A stretch of DNA of 64,000 nucleotides from Glaciecola siphonariae (GTDB taxonomy: Bacteria; Pseudomonadota; Gammaproteobacteria; Enterobacterales; Alteromonadaceae): NCBI RefSeq assembly GCF_042652645.1, contig NZ_JBHSGU010000019.1, forward strand, positions 62,001 to 126,000, given 5' to 3'. Within the stretch, counting starts at the first letter, position 1, and every line of letters starts with the position of its first letter. Both the position numbers and the translations under genes were made by a program. Below are positions 43,375 to 52,340 of this stretch, in pieces. The notes under the pieces are model-generated. The model saw nothing but the letters and a program-made list of their open reading frames with translations, had not been told where the DNA came from and searched no databases.

Positions 43375-45294
43375 TTAACGACTGGGCTTAAAGATTACTT
43401 CTCGTCCATCACTACAGATCACCTTACACGCTGTTTCTTGCCCATCTTCACCGAGCTGTAACAGTCCAAAACTGCAGGCATTTACTACATCGCGCTCGCT
43501 GCCTTGAGGATGGCGTTGCTTGACCGACATATTGCGACGTTTTGTTAACCAATTCAGGGGTGAGCGATGACCATAAAGCCAGCGATTGAAACGCTCGAAC
43601 CATGTGAGCAGGGCGTCGGGAAACTCATTGTGCAATCCTGAACACGTAAATTGCAAAATCTTCGGGCTATTGCGCCTGAACCTCAAGCTAACATCGTAAA
43701 CAAAAGAATAATGCACATCGCCTGAAAGAATAATAAAATTAGGCGGTGTTTTAATATGCCGAAAAATATTAAGCATCACGCTTGCCGTGCCCCGATGCGC
43801 CATCCAGTTTTCTGCATCAACCATGAGCGCACCGCCAAAGGTGGTGAAAATTCGTTGAATTGCTTCAATAAACTTAACGCCATATACAGGTGCAGCAGAC
43901 ACCATGATAACAGAGTCATTGCCAATAATATTTTGCTGAAGCTCGCATAAGCCCTCCCAGTCCATGAGTCCAGAAGGTTTATTTTTATTTGATTCACTGC
44001 GCCAGCGCTGAGTGCGAGTATCTAACACGTGTATGGGAGGGCTAGTATCGAGATGATAATGCCATTCACTGAATTCAAATACAGCGTCGATAAACGATTC
44101 ATGCGTGCTTGATGTGTCGTTAAAGCTCAGCTTCGCTTTTTCCACTAAGGGGCGGATTTTATCAATAGGGTTGCCCAGTCCTTGACATAAAAAGTATGCG
44201 CTCAGTGCATTGCCCACGATCCGCCTTGAAAAGGGGTTGGCATATACTTGCTCCTCCCAACCGCGCGTGAGATTCCAATCATCAGTGACATCGTGGTCAT
44301 CAAAAATCATATAGGTAGGGACATGCGCAAAGACTCGCTCTACCTTTTCAAGTCCTTCAGCAAAGTGTTCAATATGCACTCGCTCATCGGCATATCGCTG
44401 CACGTATTGAGCTGCAAGATTCGGTTTATCGAGTGTAATAAGCGGCCATAACTTCGATGACCAAGACAGCAGATACAGCGCAATAATCTCATTTAACGCA
44501 ATTAGATGATTATGCGCATTAACAGACGTGAAAACGGGTTTGCGCTTCGCCTTTATAAACACTTTTGTGAGGTCTTCATTTGCATTTATTTCAGGAAATA
44601 GCAGTTCGCGCTCATAAAATGAGTGTTCATGCGAAAAAAGCTCATCAGTATCTTTAACTACACTGGCGTCAAAATTTTCCCCGAACAGGCCTAAGTGTTC
44701 AATGACCTGACCAATAGCGTGCAGCATTGGGCCGGCGACATCATCCACATACACTTGATCGCCTGTGAGAAGCAGCAAGTCTGGATAATTACTATTGGTT
44801 CCGCCAGTGTCTTTATCCACCTTAATAAAGTCATCTAATGTCGGCAACGCATCGGCTTTGTGAAAGTGTGCTTTTCTGCAACTGCCATGGGCAATATTGC
44901 GCAATGAACGTGCAAGAAAAAAACAAATGTTAGTCTCGTTTTCATTAAACAGCGAGGGAGATAGTTCGTTCAAGCTCAACGAACAAGCCTGACTTTCCGT
45001 TGCTTGTGGCTTTGTTTTTTCATCAAAGCTTAGATTGTATGAGTAAAACGCATCTTCTGTGAGAGAGTGCTGCGGAACAGCCCGAATGAGATGGATATAG
45101 CAACGCTGGCCCACGCAAAATTGAAGGTGCTCACTGTCGCTCTCATTTAACGCAATGCCGTGCCCTTTTGAGTCGTGCAAATGCAAGCGAATCGCCATTG
45201 GCGTAGATGTCACCAACCATACCGTTACGATATCGCAAGCAACATGGCGCAGCATAGGACCGGCAATGAGTGTGGGAACTGTCAGATTCGACAT
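43375..45294 (-). CDS. PhoD-like metallophosphoesterase (alkaline phosphatase D family)
   Basis: The 639-residue protein has the PhoD-type metal motifs LLLTGDQVYVDDVAGP, MIFDDHDVTDDWN and IILSGDVHYSFVYDV, in order. Classical PhoD is exported by the Tat system, but here the N-terminus (MSNLTVPTLIAGPMLRHV) shows no signal peptide, so it may be cytoplasmic. The true substrate is unknown; phosphodiesters are the family's usual target. A GTG at 45303 is an alternative start. It is divergent from an exported phytase/esterase-like gene, with 84 bases between. Confidence 0.85.
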   Translation of the reverse strand: MSNLTVPTLIAGPMLRHVACDIVTVWLVTSTPMAIRLHLHDSKGHGIALNESDSEHLQFCVGQRCYIHLIRAVPQHSLTEDAFYSYNLSFDEKTKPQATESQACSLSLNELSPSLFNENETNICFFLARSLRNIAHGSCRKAHFHKADALPTLDDFIKVDKDTGGTNSNYPDLLLLTGDQVYVDDVAGPMLHAIGQVIEHLGLFGENFDASVVKDTDELFSHEHSFYERELLFPEINANEDLTKVFIKAKRKPVFTSVNAHNHLIALNEIIALYLLSWSSKLWPLITLDKPNLAAQYVQRYADERVHIEHFAEGLEKVERVFAHVPTYMIFDDHDVTDDWNLTRGWEEQVYANPFSRRIVGNALSAYFLCQGLGNPIDKIRPLVEKAKLSFNDTSSTHESFIDAVFEFSEWHYHLDTSPPIHVLDTRTQRWRSESNKNKPSGLMDWEGLCELQQNIIGNDSVIMVSAAPVYGVKFIEAIQRIFTTFGGALMVDAENWMAHRGTASVMLNIFRHIKTPPNFIILSGDVHYSFVYDVSLRFRRNSPKILQFTCSGLHNEFPDALLTWFERFNRWLYGHRSPLNWLTKRRNMSVKQRHPQGSERDVVNACSFGLLQLGEDGQETACKVICSDGREVIFKPSR

Positions 45295-45378
45295 TTTCGT
45301 CACTAAAGTCCATATTTTTTGTATAATGTGCCTAGCATATCACGTGAAAAACCAGATTAAAGTCGGGTAGTAAAATCA

Positions 45379-46596
45379 ATGATAAAAAATAGTGTCGCCG
45401 GAATAATATATTTGCCCTTGCATCGCCTTTTGTATGCATGGGTTTTTGTTGGCCTATTACTGATGCAAAGCGCGGCAATCTCAGGCTCAACGGCTAGTGG
45501 TGAAACGGCTGTTGCTGGGGCTTACGACGAACAAAGCAGCACTCGAAATATGTTAATAGAAATGATGCCCAGCATGGCGCTAAAAGGACATTGGATTACA
45601 GAAGGTGATGGCGAACCTAATACCATGTTAAATCCACAGAGTTCAGGCCTAACCGCATCAGAAAAGGGGTGGTGGACTGTTTCAGATGCAAGTGCTCACA
45701 GTAGTCAAATTCAGCGCCTGCATCTTATCGATAAAACCACTAAACACGTTACGCAAAAGCTTGGACCCTTTGTATTAGCGCCACGAGTTGAAAACTCATG
45801 TTTTGCCGATTACTTAGCCGGAGAGCCTGATTATGAAGCACTTGTTGCCCATCCCTTTAAATATGATGCATGGATATTGGTTACTGAAGATGCTTCCCGC
45901 ACTGGTGCCTTGAGTAAAGCATGTCAGCAAAGGTTTGCCCAAACCGGTTCAACCAATTACCCAAGTTTGATTGTAGAGGTAATGCTTAGAGATGGGCAGA
46001 TGATTGTTAGCGGCGTCCGTGCAGTGCAGTTTTCGCAAGATGACGACGTAGGGAATTTTCCAAACGACGGTATTGAGGGGCTGAGTATCGACCGCGAAAA
46101 TCGTTTGTATCTTGGCCTTGAAAAAGATGCAAAGGGCCAGCCTCGCATATTTTATGTTGATTTAACGCCCGATACCTTCTCTAGCCCAAGAGACTTTTTA
46201 AAAGCAAGAGACGCTAAGCTTAACTTACCCACTTTTGCTGAAGGTAATCACCCCATCAATGGCATGGATATTTATTATCCCAATGACAGCGCAAAAGGTA
46301 TTTTGATTGCCGCCGCGCGCAATGATAATGAGCTTTGGCTAATTGACTTAGCAGGAAAACAAGCAACACGCATTCTTCCTTTGGTATTTTATGCGCCCAG
46401 TGACGCGGGTTCCTGTGCTGAGTATCATCAGATGAATAACGCTTCAATCGAGGGTGTAGCGGTTGATGGGAATACCTTGATTCTGATTAACGACCCATGG
46501 AAAGAAAACTATTTGAAAAACGTTCAGTGTGAAGCGGATAGAGAAAAGTACGAACGGATGTCACCGCTTATATTTTCTCTACCGATCACATGGTAA
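45379..46596 (+). CDS. Exported protein, esterase-like phytase family candidate
   Basis: The 405-residue protein has an N-terminal hydrophobic segment (about 17-36, LLYAWVFVGLLLMQSAAIS) that looks like a signal peptide. The rest is a beta-rich, propeller-like sequence. NDGIEGLSIDRENRLYLGLE and MNNASIEGVAVDGNTLILIND resemble the repeated motifs of the 'esterase-like activity of phytase' domain, but I cannot be sure of it. It is divergent from the PhoD-like gene, which could suggest a shared phosphate-related role. Its stop is 1 base from the convergent msrA stop. Confidence 0.65.
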   Translation: MIKNSVAGIIYLPLHRLLYAWVFVGLLLMQSAAISGSTASGETAVAGAYDEQSSTRNMLIEMMPSMALKGHWITEGDGEPNTMLNPQSSGLTASEKGWWTVSDASAHSSQIQRLHLIDKTTKHVTQKLGPFVLAPRVENSCFADYLAGEPDYEALVAHPFKYDAWILVTEDASRTGALSKACQQRFAQTGSTNYPSLIVEVMLRDGQMIVSGVRAVQFSQDDDVGNFPNDGIEGLSIDRENRLYLGLEKDAKGQPRIFYVDLTPDTFSSPRDFLKARDAKLNLPTFAEGNHPINGMDIYYPNDSAKGILIAAARNDNELWLIDLAGKQATRILPLVFYAPSDAGSCAEYHQMNNASIEGVAVDGNTLILINDPWKENYLKNVQCEADREKYERMSPLIFSLPITW

Positions 46597-46597
46597 A

Positions 46598-47134
46598 TCA
46601 GCTTTTCAAGCGTTTCGCGAAAGTCGCCTTAAACTTAGCCAGTTTAGGGGCTACTACCATGTTGCAATATACATTTTGAGGGTTATTGCTGAAGTAGTCT
46701 TGATGGTAATCCTCTGCTTGGAAATATTTTTCTAAAGGTTCGACTTCGGTGACAATCTCGCCGGGCCATATGGCGGCTTCACGAATTTCATCGATAATGG
46801 CTAAGGCGTCGTTTTTTTGTGCCTCAGACACATAATAAATACCCCCCCGATATTGTGTGCCCTTATCATTGCCTTGGCGATTCAGCTGCGTTGGGTCGTG
46901 AAGGGCAAAAAATATCTCTAAAATTTCGCGCCGAGATATGACCTCATCATCAAACGTAACCTGCACCGCTTCTGTATAACCCGTAGTGCCAGAGCATACC
47001 GCTTCATAGCTTGGGTTGTCTGTTTGTCCGTTGGCATAGCCCGAATAGGCACTTACCACGCCCTGCACGCTATTAAATGCGGATTCGATACACCAAAAGC
47101 ATCCTCCGGCGAGAGTAATTGTTTCATTTGCCAT
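46598..47134 (-). CDS. msrA: Peptide-methionine (S)-S-oxide reductase MsrA
   Basis: MsrA repairs oxidised methionine in proteins. The 178-residue protein has the catalytic motif GCFWCIESAF near the N-terminus, then YSGYANGQTDNPSYEAVCSG, HDPTQLNRQGNDKGTQYR and a YFQAEDYHQDYF segment. The catalytic cysteine is the first of GCFWC. There is no signal peptide, so it is cytoplasmic, and no MsrB domain is fused. Confidence 0.96.
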   Translation of the reverse strand: MANETITLAGGCFWCIESAFNSVQGVVSAYSGYANGQTDNPSYEAVCSGTTGYTEAVQVTFDDEVISRREILEIFFALHDPTQLNRQGNDKGTQYRGGIYYVSEAQKNDALAIIDEIREAAIWPGEIVTEVEPLEKYFQAEDYHQDYFSNNPQNVYCNMVVAPKLAKFKATFAKRLKS

Positions 47135-47255
47135 TTGTTTTGCTCCGTTTACACAATAGTTAGTAAGTGTATACGCTCAATTGTGTTTTCAAGTCATCTT
47201 TTAAATTAAAACTCGCGTAACTAATGGCATCGAAATAAAAAAGAGAGAGCATTTT

Positions 47256-47645
47256 ATGGCGTTTACCATCTTTTACGATGGCCAGTGTCCTTTGTGTGAT
47301 ATTGAAATGCGGCATCTTAAAAAACGCAACACTGCGAGGCAGCTTGCTTTTGAAGACATCAATGCAGATGATTTTTCAGTGCGCTTTCCACAATTAGACT
47401 GGCAGGCCTTAAATAATAGAATTCACGGAATGGAGGCCGACGGTACATTATTGATTGGTCTTGATGTGACGCACAGGGCGTGGAGTTTAGTAGGGTACAA
47501 ATGGCTGTATGCACCTCTTCGCTGGCCGGTGATTCGGTTCTTTGCAGACAGGGCATACCTGATTTTTGCAAAACATCGCAATACCATTTCGTACTGGCTT
47601 ACCGGCAAAAAACGCTGTGAGAGTAATTGCGGCATTAAGTATTAA
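47256..47645 (+). CDS. DCC-family thiol-disulfide oxidoreductase-like protein (DUF393)
   Basis: The 129-residue protein begins with FYDGQCPLCDIEM, the CxxC signature of the DCC (DUF393) family, followed by the typical LAFEDINADDF and later VGYKWLYAPLRWPVIRF segments. Members are predicted to be thioredoxin-like; biochemical roles are poorly known. It lies between msrA (divergent) and an SDR gene. A further cysteine pair at the C-terminus (CESNC) is present. Confidence 0.85.
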   Translation: MAFTIFYDGQCPLCDIEMRHLKKRNTARQLAFEDINADDFSVRFPQLDWQALNNRIHGMEADGTLLIGLDVTHRAWSLVGYKWLYAPLRWPVIRFFADRAYLIFAKHRNTISYWLTGKKRCESNCGIKY

Positions 47646-47765
47646 ATAGAAACTACTTAATATGAATTACTAAATATTAGGCACTCTATAAAGTACTGAG
47701 AAGAAAAGCCTAAGTACTATCAACACAACGCTATAGAGCCAAGGCAAAGCAAAAAAGGAGAATAT

Positions 47766-48491
47766 ATGCAGTCGAAAGTACTTGTGATTGGCGCAAGCGG
47801 CGGGATCGCACAAGCTTTAATAAAACAGCTCAACGACGATACGTCAGTAGATGATGTAGTGACCGTGTCGAGGCAAGCGGTTGCCGAGACCTCTTCAAAA
47901 CAGAGGCACGTTCAGCTAGATTCTACCGATGAATCGCAGATAAAAGCCTTTGTGAACGAGCAAAAACGGCAATTTCATTTCACCCACATCATTTGTTGTA
48001 CAGGTATTTTACACAGCTCTGATGGCAAAACCTTGAAGCCTGAAAAACGCTCAGAAGATATGAGCGGCGAGCAATTTGCTGAGTATTTTCGGGTTAACAC
48101 TGTCGTTCCGGCGATGTGGATTAAACATGCAGTACACATTGTTGAAAAGGACGGAGCTACCATTACTGTGTTCAGCGCTCGGGTTGGCAGCATCAGTGAA
48201 AATGGTTTGGGTGGATGGTACGGATATCGTGCCTCGAAGGCCGCGCTCAATATGGTGGTAAAAACAGCCGCAATTGAATATAAACGACGAAGTCCAAAAA
48301 CCGTTTTAGTGTGCTATCACCCCGGAACAGTCGACACTGAGCTCTCTAAACCCTTCCAAGCGAATGTGAAACCTGAAAAACTGTTTACACCTGCCTTCAC
48401 GGCGCAGCAGCTTATGAACCATACACAGGCGCTAGACCCTGAACAATCACCTTATTACATTGACTGGGACGGCCAAAAAATCAACTGGTAA
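47766..48491 (+). CDS. Short-chain dehydrogenase/reductase, CsgA/C-factor-like
   Basis: The 241-residue SDR has the NAD(P)-binding GASGGIAQAL near the N-terminus. It keeps the catalytic YRASK (Tyr-x3-Lys) in GGWYGYRASKAALNMV, with a serine in TVFSARVGSISENG. The C-terminal HPGTVDTELSKPFQANV is typical of the C-factor group. The substrate is unknown. AAAAGGAGAATAT precedes the ATG. A hairpin terminator lies downstream. Confidence 0.88.
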   Translation: MQSKVLVIGASGGIAQALIKQLNDDTSVDDVVTVSRQAVAETSSKQRHVQLDSTDESQIKAFVNEQKRQFHFTHIICCTGILHSSDGKTLKPEKRSEDMSGEQFAEYFRVNTVVPAMWIKHAVHIVEKDGATITVFSARVGSISENGLGGWYGYRASKAALNMVVKTAAIEYKRRSPKTVLVCYHPGTVDTELSKPFQANVKPEKLFTPAFTAQQLMNHTQALDPEQSPYYIDWDGQKINW

Positions 48492-48546
48492 ATAACGCGC
48501 TTGTTTGTTCGTATGATGGCTCTACCTTCCCGGCCTCAATTAATAC

Positions 48547-48568
48547 GGCGCTTTTTAAGCGCCCTTTA
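48547..48568 (+). terminator. Intrinsic terminator after the SDR gene
   Basis: GGCGCTT and AAGCGCC pair around TTT, followed by CTTTATT. Confidence 0.65.
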
Positions 48569-48694
48569 TTCATTCCAAGTAATTAATTCATTACCCATAT
48601 AAAAGAAATAAATTAAGTGCATCAGCATAAAGACTTTTATGTTAATGGCTGTTAACATTTGATGGCAAATAACAATAATTAAAAAGGACAAAAA

Positions 48695-50116
48695 ATGGCT
48701 GATTCAAGGGAGCAGTTTGGTTCTAAACTTGGATTTATCTTAGCGGCTGCAGGCTCTGCAGTGGGTATTGGCAACCTGGTAGGATTTCCAGTTGGCGCGG
48801 CTAAAAACGGCGGTGGCGCGTTTTTAATTATGTACGCTTTGTTTGTCTTCTTCATTTGCCTACCTGTTATGATAGCCGAAATGACAGTGGGCCGCGCCTC
48901 TCAAAAAGACCCTCTAGGTGCGCTCACCAATTTGTCTCATAATCAAGCGGGATGGCGCTTTGCTGGTTGGTTATCTATTATTACTCCGTTCATGATTGCC
49001 GTATTTTATTTGGTCATCACGGTATGGATATTCGGCTATTTGTTTGAATCGGTAATCGGAAATCTTGACGTACTTGCCCAAGCAGATACCTTCGGTAACT
49101 TCATTACTAGCTATAATTTGTTTATCTACATGGCAGGGGTAATCGCCGTTGTTTATCTCATCTTGCAAGGCGGGGTAAAAGAGGGGATTGAAAAAGCCGC
49201 TAAAATTCTTATGCCCTCTTTATTCTTCATGCTGCTTGCCTTAGTAATATTCGTGCTTACCCGCGACAACGCTATGGCTGGCGTAGAATATTACTTAGTG
49301 CCAGACCTAGACAAAATAGATGCATCAGTTGTAAATGGAGCGCTTTCGCAGGCGTTTTTCTCATTGTCGCTAGGCATGGGCATTATGATTACCTACGGCA
49401 GTTATATAAATAAGCGAGCAGACCTACCAGGGTCCGCGAGGCTAGTAGCGCTAACAGACACCGCTGTTGCATTCACCGCAGGCTTAATGATTTTGCCCGC
49501 TATCTTTTCGTTCAATCCAGATGTAAACCCTGATGAGCTAAGTGAGTCGTCTATCTCGATGATCTTCTCCTACCTTCCGCAAATTTTCTTGGAACTACAA
49601 AACTCTCTTGGGTATTTTGGTGCAAGTGCGGTGGCGAGTTTATTCTTTTTACTGGTGTTTTTTGCAGCAATTACATCTTTAGTGTCTATTTTTGAGGTGC
49701 CTGTTGCTGCGCTTATGAGTGAAAAGGGCATGCAGCGTAAAGCCTCGCTAAGAGTGTGTGGTGTACTGTTAATTGTATTTTCTGTGATGTGTGCTCTATC
49801 GTTTGGTTTTGTGGCGTTTTTCACAGATTTTGTTACCTACGCGGGCTCAAGCAAATCGTTTTTTGATGTTGTTTACGATGTGTTTTATGACACAATTTTG
49901 CCTCTGAACGGCCTATTAATCTGTTTGTTCGTGATTTATCGCTGGAAAAAAATTAAGTTTAATGAAGAGCTAGACCAAGGCGCCCCCCATTTTAAGGGCA
50001 GTATCTTAGAGCGCTATGTCAACTTTTCATTAGGTACGTTTATTCCCGTTATTCTGCTCGTGATATTTGTAAATACAGTAGCGCTTAAATACTTTGGTTT
50101 TTCTTTATTCGCTTAA
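48695..50116 (+). CDS. Sodium-dependent transporter, NSS (SNF) family
   Basis: The 473-residue membrane protein has about eleven or twelve helices. It starts with the NSS signature: FILAAAGSAVGIGNLVGFP, then AAKNGGGAFLIMYALF. This unwound first helix forms the substrate and Na+ sites in LeuT relatives. Substrates of the bacterial group are usually amino acids; none is indicated here. AAAAGGACAAAAA precedes the ATG. Its stop overlaps the stop of the convergent yeeZ-like gene. Confidence 0.92.
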   Translation: MADSREQFGSKLGFILAAAGSAVGIGNLVGFPVGAAKNGGGAFLIMYALFVFFICLPVMIAEMTVGRASQKDPLGALTNLSHNQAGWRFAGWLSIITPFMIAVFYLVITVWIFGYLFESVIGNLDVLAQADTFGNFITSYNLFIYMAGVIAVVYLILQGGVKEGIEKAAKILMPSLFFMLLALVIFVLTRDNAMAGVEYYLVPDLDKIDASVVNGALSQAFFSLSLGMGIMITYGSYINKRADLPGSARLVALTDTAVAFTAGLMILPAIFSFNPDVNPDELSESSISMIFSYLPQIFLELQNSLGYFGASAVASLFFLLVFFAAITSLVSIFEVPVAALMSEKGMQRKASLRVCGVLLIVFSVMCALSFGFVAFFTDFVTYAGSSKSFFDVVYDVFYDTILPLNGLLICLFVIYRWKKIKFNEELDQGAPHFKGSILERYVNFSLGTFIPVILLVIFVNTVALKYFGFSLFA

Positions 50117-50958
50117 ACGTCTAGCATGTCAAAAGGAGAGGGGTAGTATAGTCTTAGGTTAAGTGCTTTTAGACTCGCGCTTGCGTCTATCGTCTTGCCT
50201 ACCTCCTTGCTCTTGTCATCTTCAGGTGGGGTGAAATCAATCGTTCCTAAACCGAGCTTTTTGCCGGCCCATGTGTAGTACTCTCGGCGACTCGGATGCA
50301 GCAAAGAACATGCATGCAGTATCTTGCGCTCAGGTCTAACACTTATGATTGCCGATATGAAGGCAATGGCATCATGCTGATGCAGTAGATTGACAGGATG
50401 ATGGCCATTCCTAATGTTGCTTTTGCGCGCTAGTGCACTTACAGGATGACGCAGACTACCATCAGGATTGAGACCGATTAAGCCTGCCAAACGCAAAATA
50501 GTTGCCTTAGAAGCATAGTTGCTCACAATATATCGTTCGATAGATTGATGAGCGATGCCCGATGGCGTAACAGCATTAGGCGTATCATCTTCATTCAGGC
50601 AGCCTTGCTGATTGCCGAATACGGACGTTGTGCTCACAAAAACGAGATGCTTGGCGCCGCAAGCAAAAACATAATCGACCAATGTATGCATCGCTTCGGT
50701 GAATATGCTGGCGTCTATGTCTCGCCTGCCCGGTGCAATATTAATAATGACGTTAGCATCATTAAATAAACCTTCAGCCAGCTGCGCTTGAGGCGGTGCG
50801 GCAAATAAATCAAATTCATGTGCCGTTATATTCTCATTTGCTAGTGCTGCTATTTTTTGCGTACTGCGAGTCGTTCCGTTAGTTGTATGACCAAGCTGCT
50901 GCATATGTTTTGCTAACGGAACACCAAGCCAACCAAGGCCGATTATGCATGTTTTCAT
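50113..50958 (-). CDS. YeeZ-like NAD(P)-binding epimerase/reductase
   Basis: The 281-residue protein begins CIIGLGWLGVPLAKHM, a nucleotide-binding loop shared with YeeZ. It continues with HLVFVSTTSVFG, RLAGLIGL and PVNLLHQHDAIAFI, in the order found in extended SDR proteins. Its reaction is not known. It is 6 bases downstream of the DUF2884 gene, on the same strand, so the two may form an operon. Confidence 0.82.
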   Translation of the reverse strand: MKTCIIGLGWLGVPLAKHMQQLGHTTNGTTRSTQKIAALANENITAHEFDLFAAPPQAQLAEGLFNDANVIINIAPGRRDIDASIFTEAMHTLVDYVFACGAKHLVFVSTTSVFGNQQGCLNEDDTPNAVTPSGIAHQSIERYIVSNYASKATILRLAGLIGLNPDGSLRHPVSALARKSNIRNGHHPVNLLHQHDAIAFISAIISVRPERKILHACSLLHPSRREYYTWAGKKLGLGTIDFTPPEDDKSKEVGKTIDASASLKALNLRLYYPSPFDMLDV

Positions 50959-50964
50959 ATCTAC

Positions 50965-51762
50965 CTATGCTTTATTAGGCTTAACCGTCAGAAAGTTAAT
51001 ATCTTTAAATCCATCAATGCGTTGAAGCTTTTGTTCTTCTTTGTCAGCACGCTCAAGTGTTTCGCAAAGTGCCAAGGCATCTTCTTTAAGAGATTGTGAT
51101 TGTTCTTCAACAGTCGTTTCAATGGTATCTCCGAGTGCGCTCATTTTCTCCTCAAAATTCTGCATAGAGCTACCACCGCTCAACATACTGCGACCAAAAC
51201 TTACGAGCAGTTCGCCCATTGCAGTGCTCATGACTTCTTCAACGGCAGCATCAAAATCGCTCTCAAACTCGCTTTGTGTTTGCTCATTGCCTGTAAAAAA
51301 TGCGCTATTGAATGTTACCGCCTCAGGCTGTTGATAGATATGGCTCTCTAGCTTCTGCTGAAGCGCATTGAGTTTGTCATTAAGCATTTTAGGAAGCTGA
51401 CTATCCTCTCCCAACAGACCGGTAAATACGTCTGTCAATGCCGTATTTGTTAACTCGATTGCTTTGGCAGCGAGCGCGATGGCTTGCGGCACTGCAGCCT
51501 CTAAACTGGCCACGTAATTACTCACGCTTGCACTCTCTTCAGCACTCAAGCTTAGGTTTTTTCCATTGACTGACGCACTGCCTGCTTTAGTGAGCAGCAC
51601 TACATCACTTTCTTCGGTAGTAATGGTTATTTGATTGTTAGCGAGCACAATTTCACCGTTGATGTTGACATCACAGGCTTCGTTTTGAAAATTGTGAGCG
51701 TGGGCTGTAAGGCTTAAGAATATAAAAGTAAAACTGAGTATGGCAAAACGTACTGGTTTCAT
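50965..51762 (-). CDS. Exported DUF2884 (YggN-like) protein
   Basis: The 265-residue protein has a signal peptide ending SLTAHAH (about residue 23). The mature part begins with CDVNINGEIVLANNQITI, the conserved start of DUF2884/YggN, and is then mostly helical and acidic. Function is unknown; it is expected in the periplasm. I start at the ATG at 51762, with CAGGAA 8 bases before it; the frame opens at 51798. Confidence 0.82.
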   Translation of the reverse strand: MKPVRFAILSFTFIFLSLTAHAHNFQNEACDVNINGEIVLANNQITITTEESDVVLLTKAGSASVNGKNLSLSAEESASVSNYVASLEAAVPQAIALAAKAIELTNTALTDVFTGLLGEDSQLPKMLNDKLNALQQKLESHIYQQPEAVTFNSAFFTGNEQTQSEFESDFDAAVEEVMSTAMGELLVSFGRSMLSGGSSMQNFEEKMSALGDTIETTVEEQSQSLKEDALALCETLERADKEEQKLQRIDGFKDINFLTVKPNKA

Positions 51763-52098
51763 AGAAAAGTTCCTGTGCAAGTATTCAAATATCTTCAACC
51801 TTATTAAGTTTGTTAAATCAATTTGATTATGAGTAATGAATTTCTTAGCTATTTAGCTATACCAACTAGTTGCAACTAGTGCGCCAATTTAAAATACGTT
51901 TAATTTCAATTGCTTAAAAATTATAGCAAGGTTTTGATTCGGAGTTTTATGCACTTACAGGCACATTTGGCGATTAGTTAGCAAAATTGACCAAGATCAT
52001 CATTCACTTAAAAAAGACCTTCCTAACATAGCGATTTTATCGGCGCTGTTGCATAATATCGCGCGTATTGAACATACATTAACTTACAAAGGTCTAGC
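51763..52098. other. Intergenic region between divergent DUF2884 and small membrane protein genes
   Basis: The region is A/T-rich and has no credible reading frame. It contains the 16-bp palindrome at 51865-51880. The last 60 bases before the small membrane protein include a TTGCATAATAT that could hold a -10 element, without a clear -35. Confidence 0.5.
51865..51880. promoter_or_regulatory. Perfect 16-bp palindrome in a divergent promoter region
   Basis: ACTAGTTGCAACTAGT is a perfect palindrome, 102 bases from the DUF2884 start and 218 from the small membrane protein. It is a candidate operator for a dimeric regulator. Confidence 0.5.
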
Positions 52099-52290
52099 AT
52101 GCTCGAAATACTTAATCTTTTCAAATTTGCACTTTTGCTTATTGCGTTTGTATTGGGCATAAGCTGTATCGTTATGGCAATCATTAGCGATAAGTCTGGT
52201 CAGGAAGCATTACAAGAAAGAATCGAATACGGATTTATGGGAGTGTCGGGTCTCGTCATTACCTTGCTGATGGTTTATGCCATTAGCTGA
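52099..52290 (+). CDS. Small two-helix membrane protein of unknown function
   Basis: I do not recognise this 63-residue protein. It has two hydrophobic stretches (about 8-28 and 46-62) with a charged loop between (DKSGQEALQERIEYG). AAAGGT lies 11 bases before the ATG. The even hydrophobic pattern and a ribosome binding site support it being a real gene. No neighbour suggests a role. Confidence 0.65.
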   Translation: MLEILNLFKFALLLIAFVLGISCIVMAIISDKSGQEALQERIEYGFMGVSGLVITLLMVYAIS

Positions 52291-52340
52291 GCACCAGCCT
52301 ACCGTATTAGTTGCAAGATTATAATTACTACCAATAAGGG

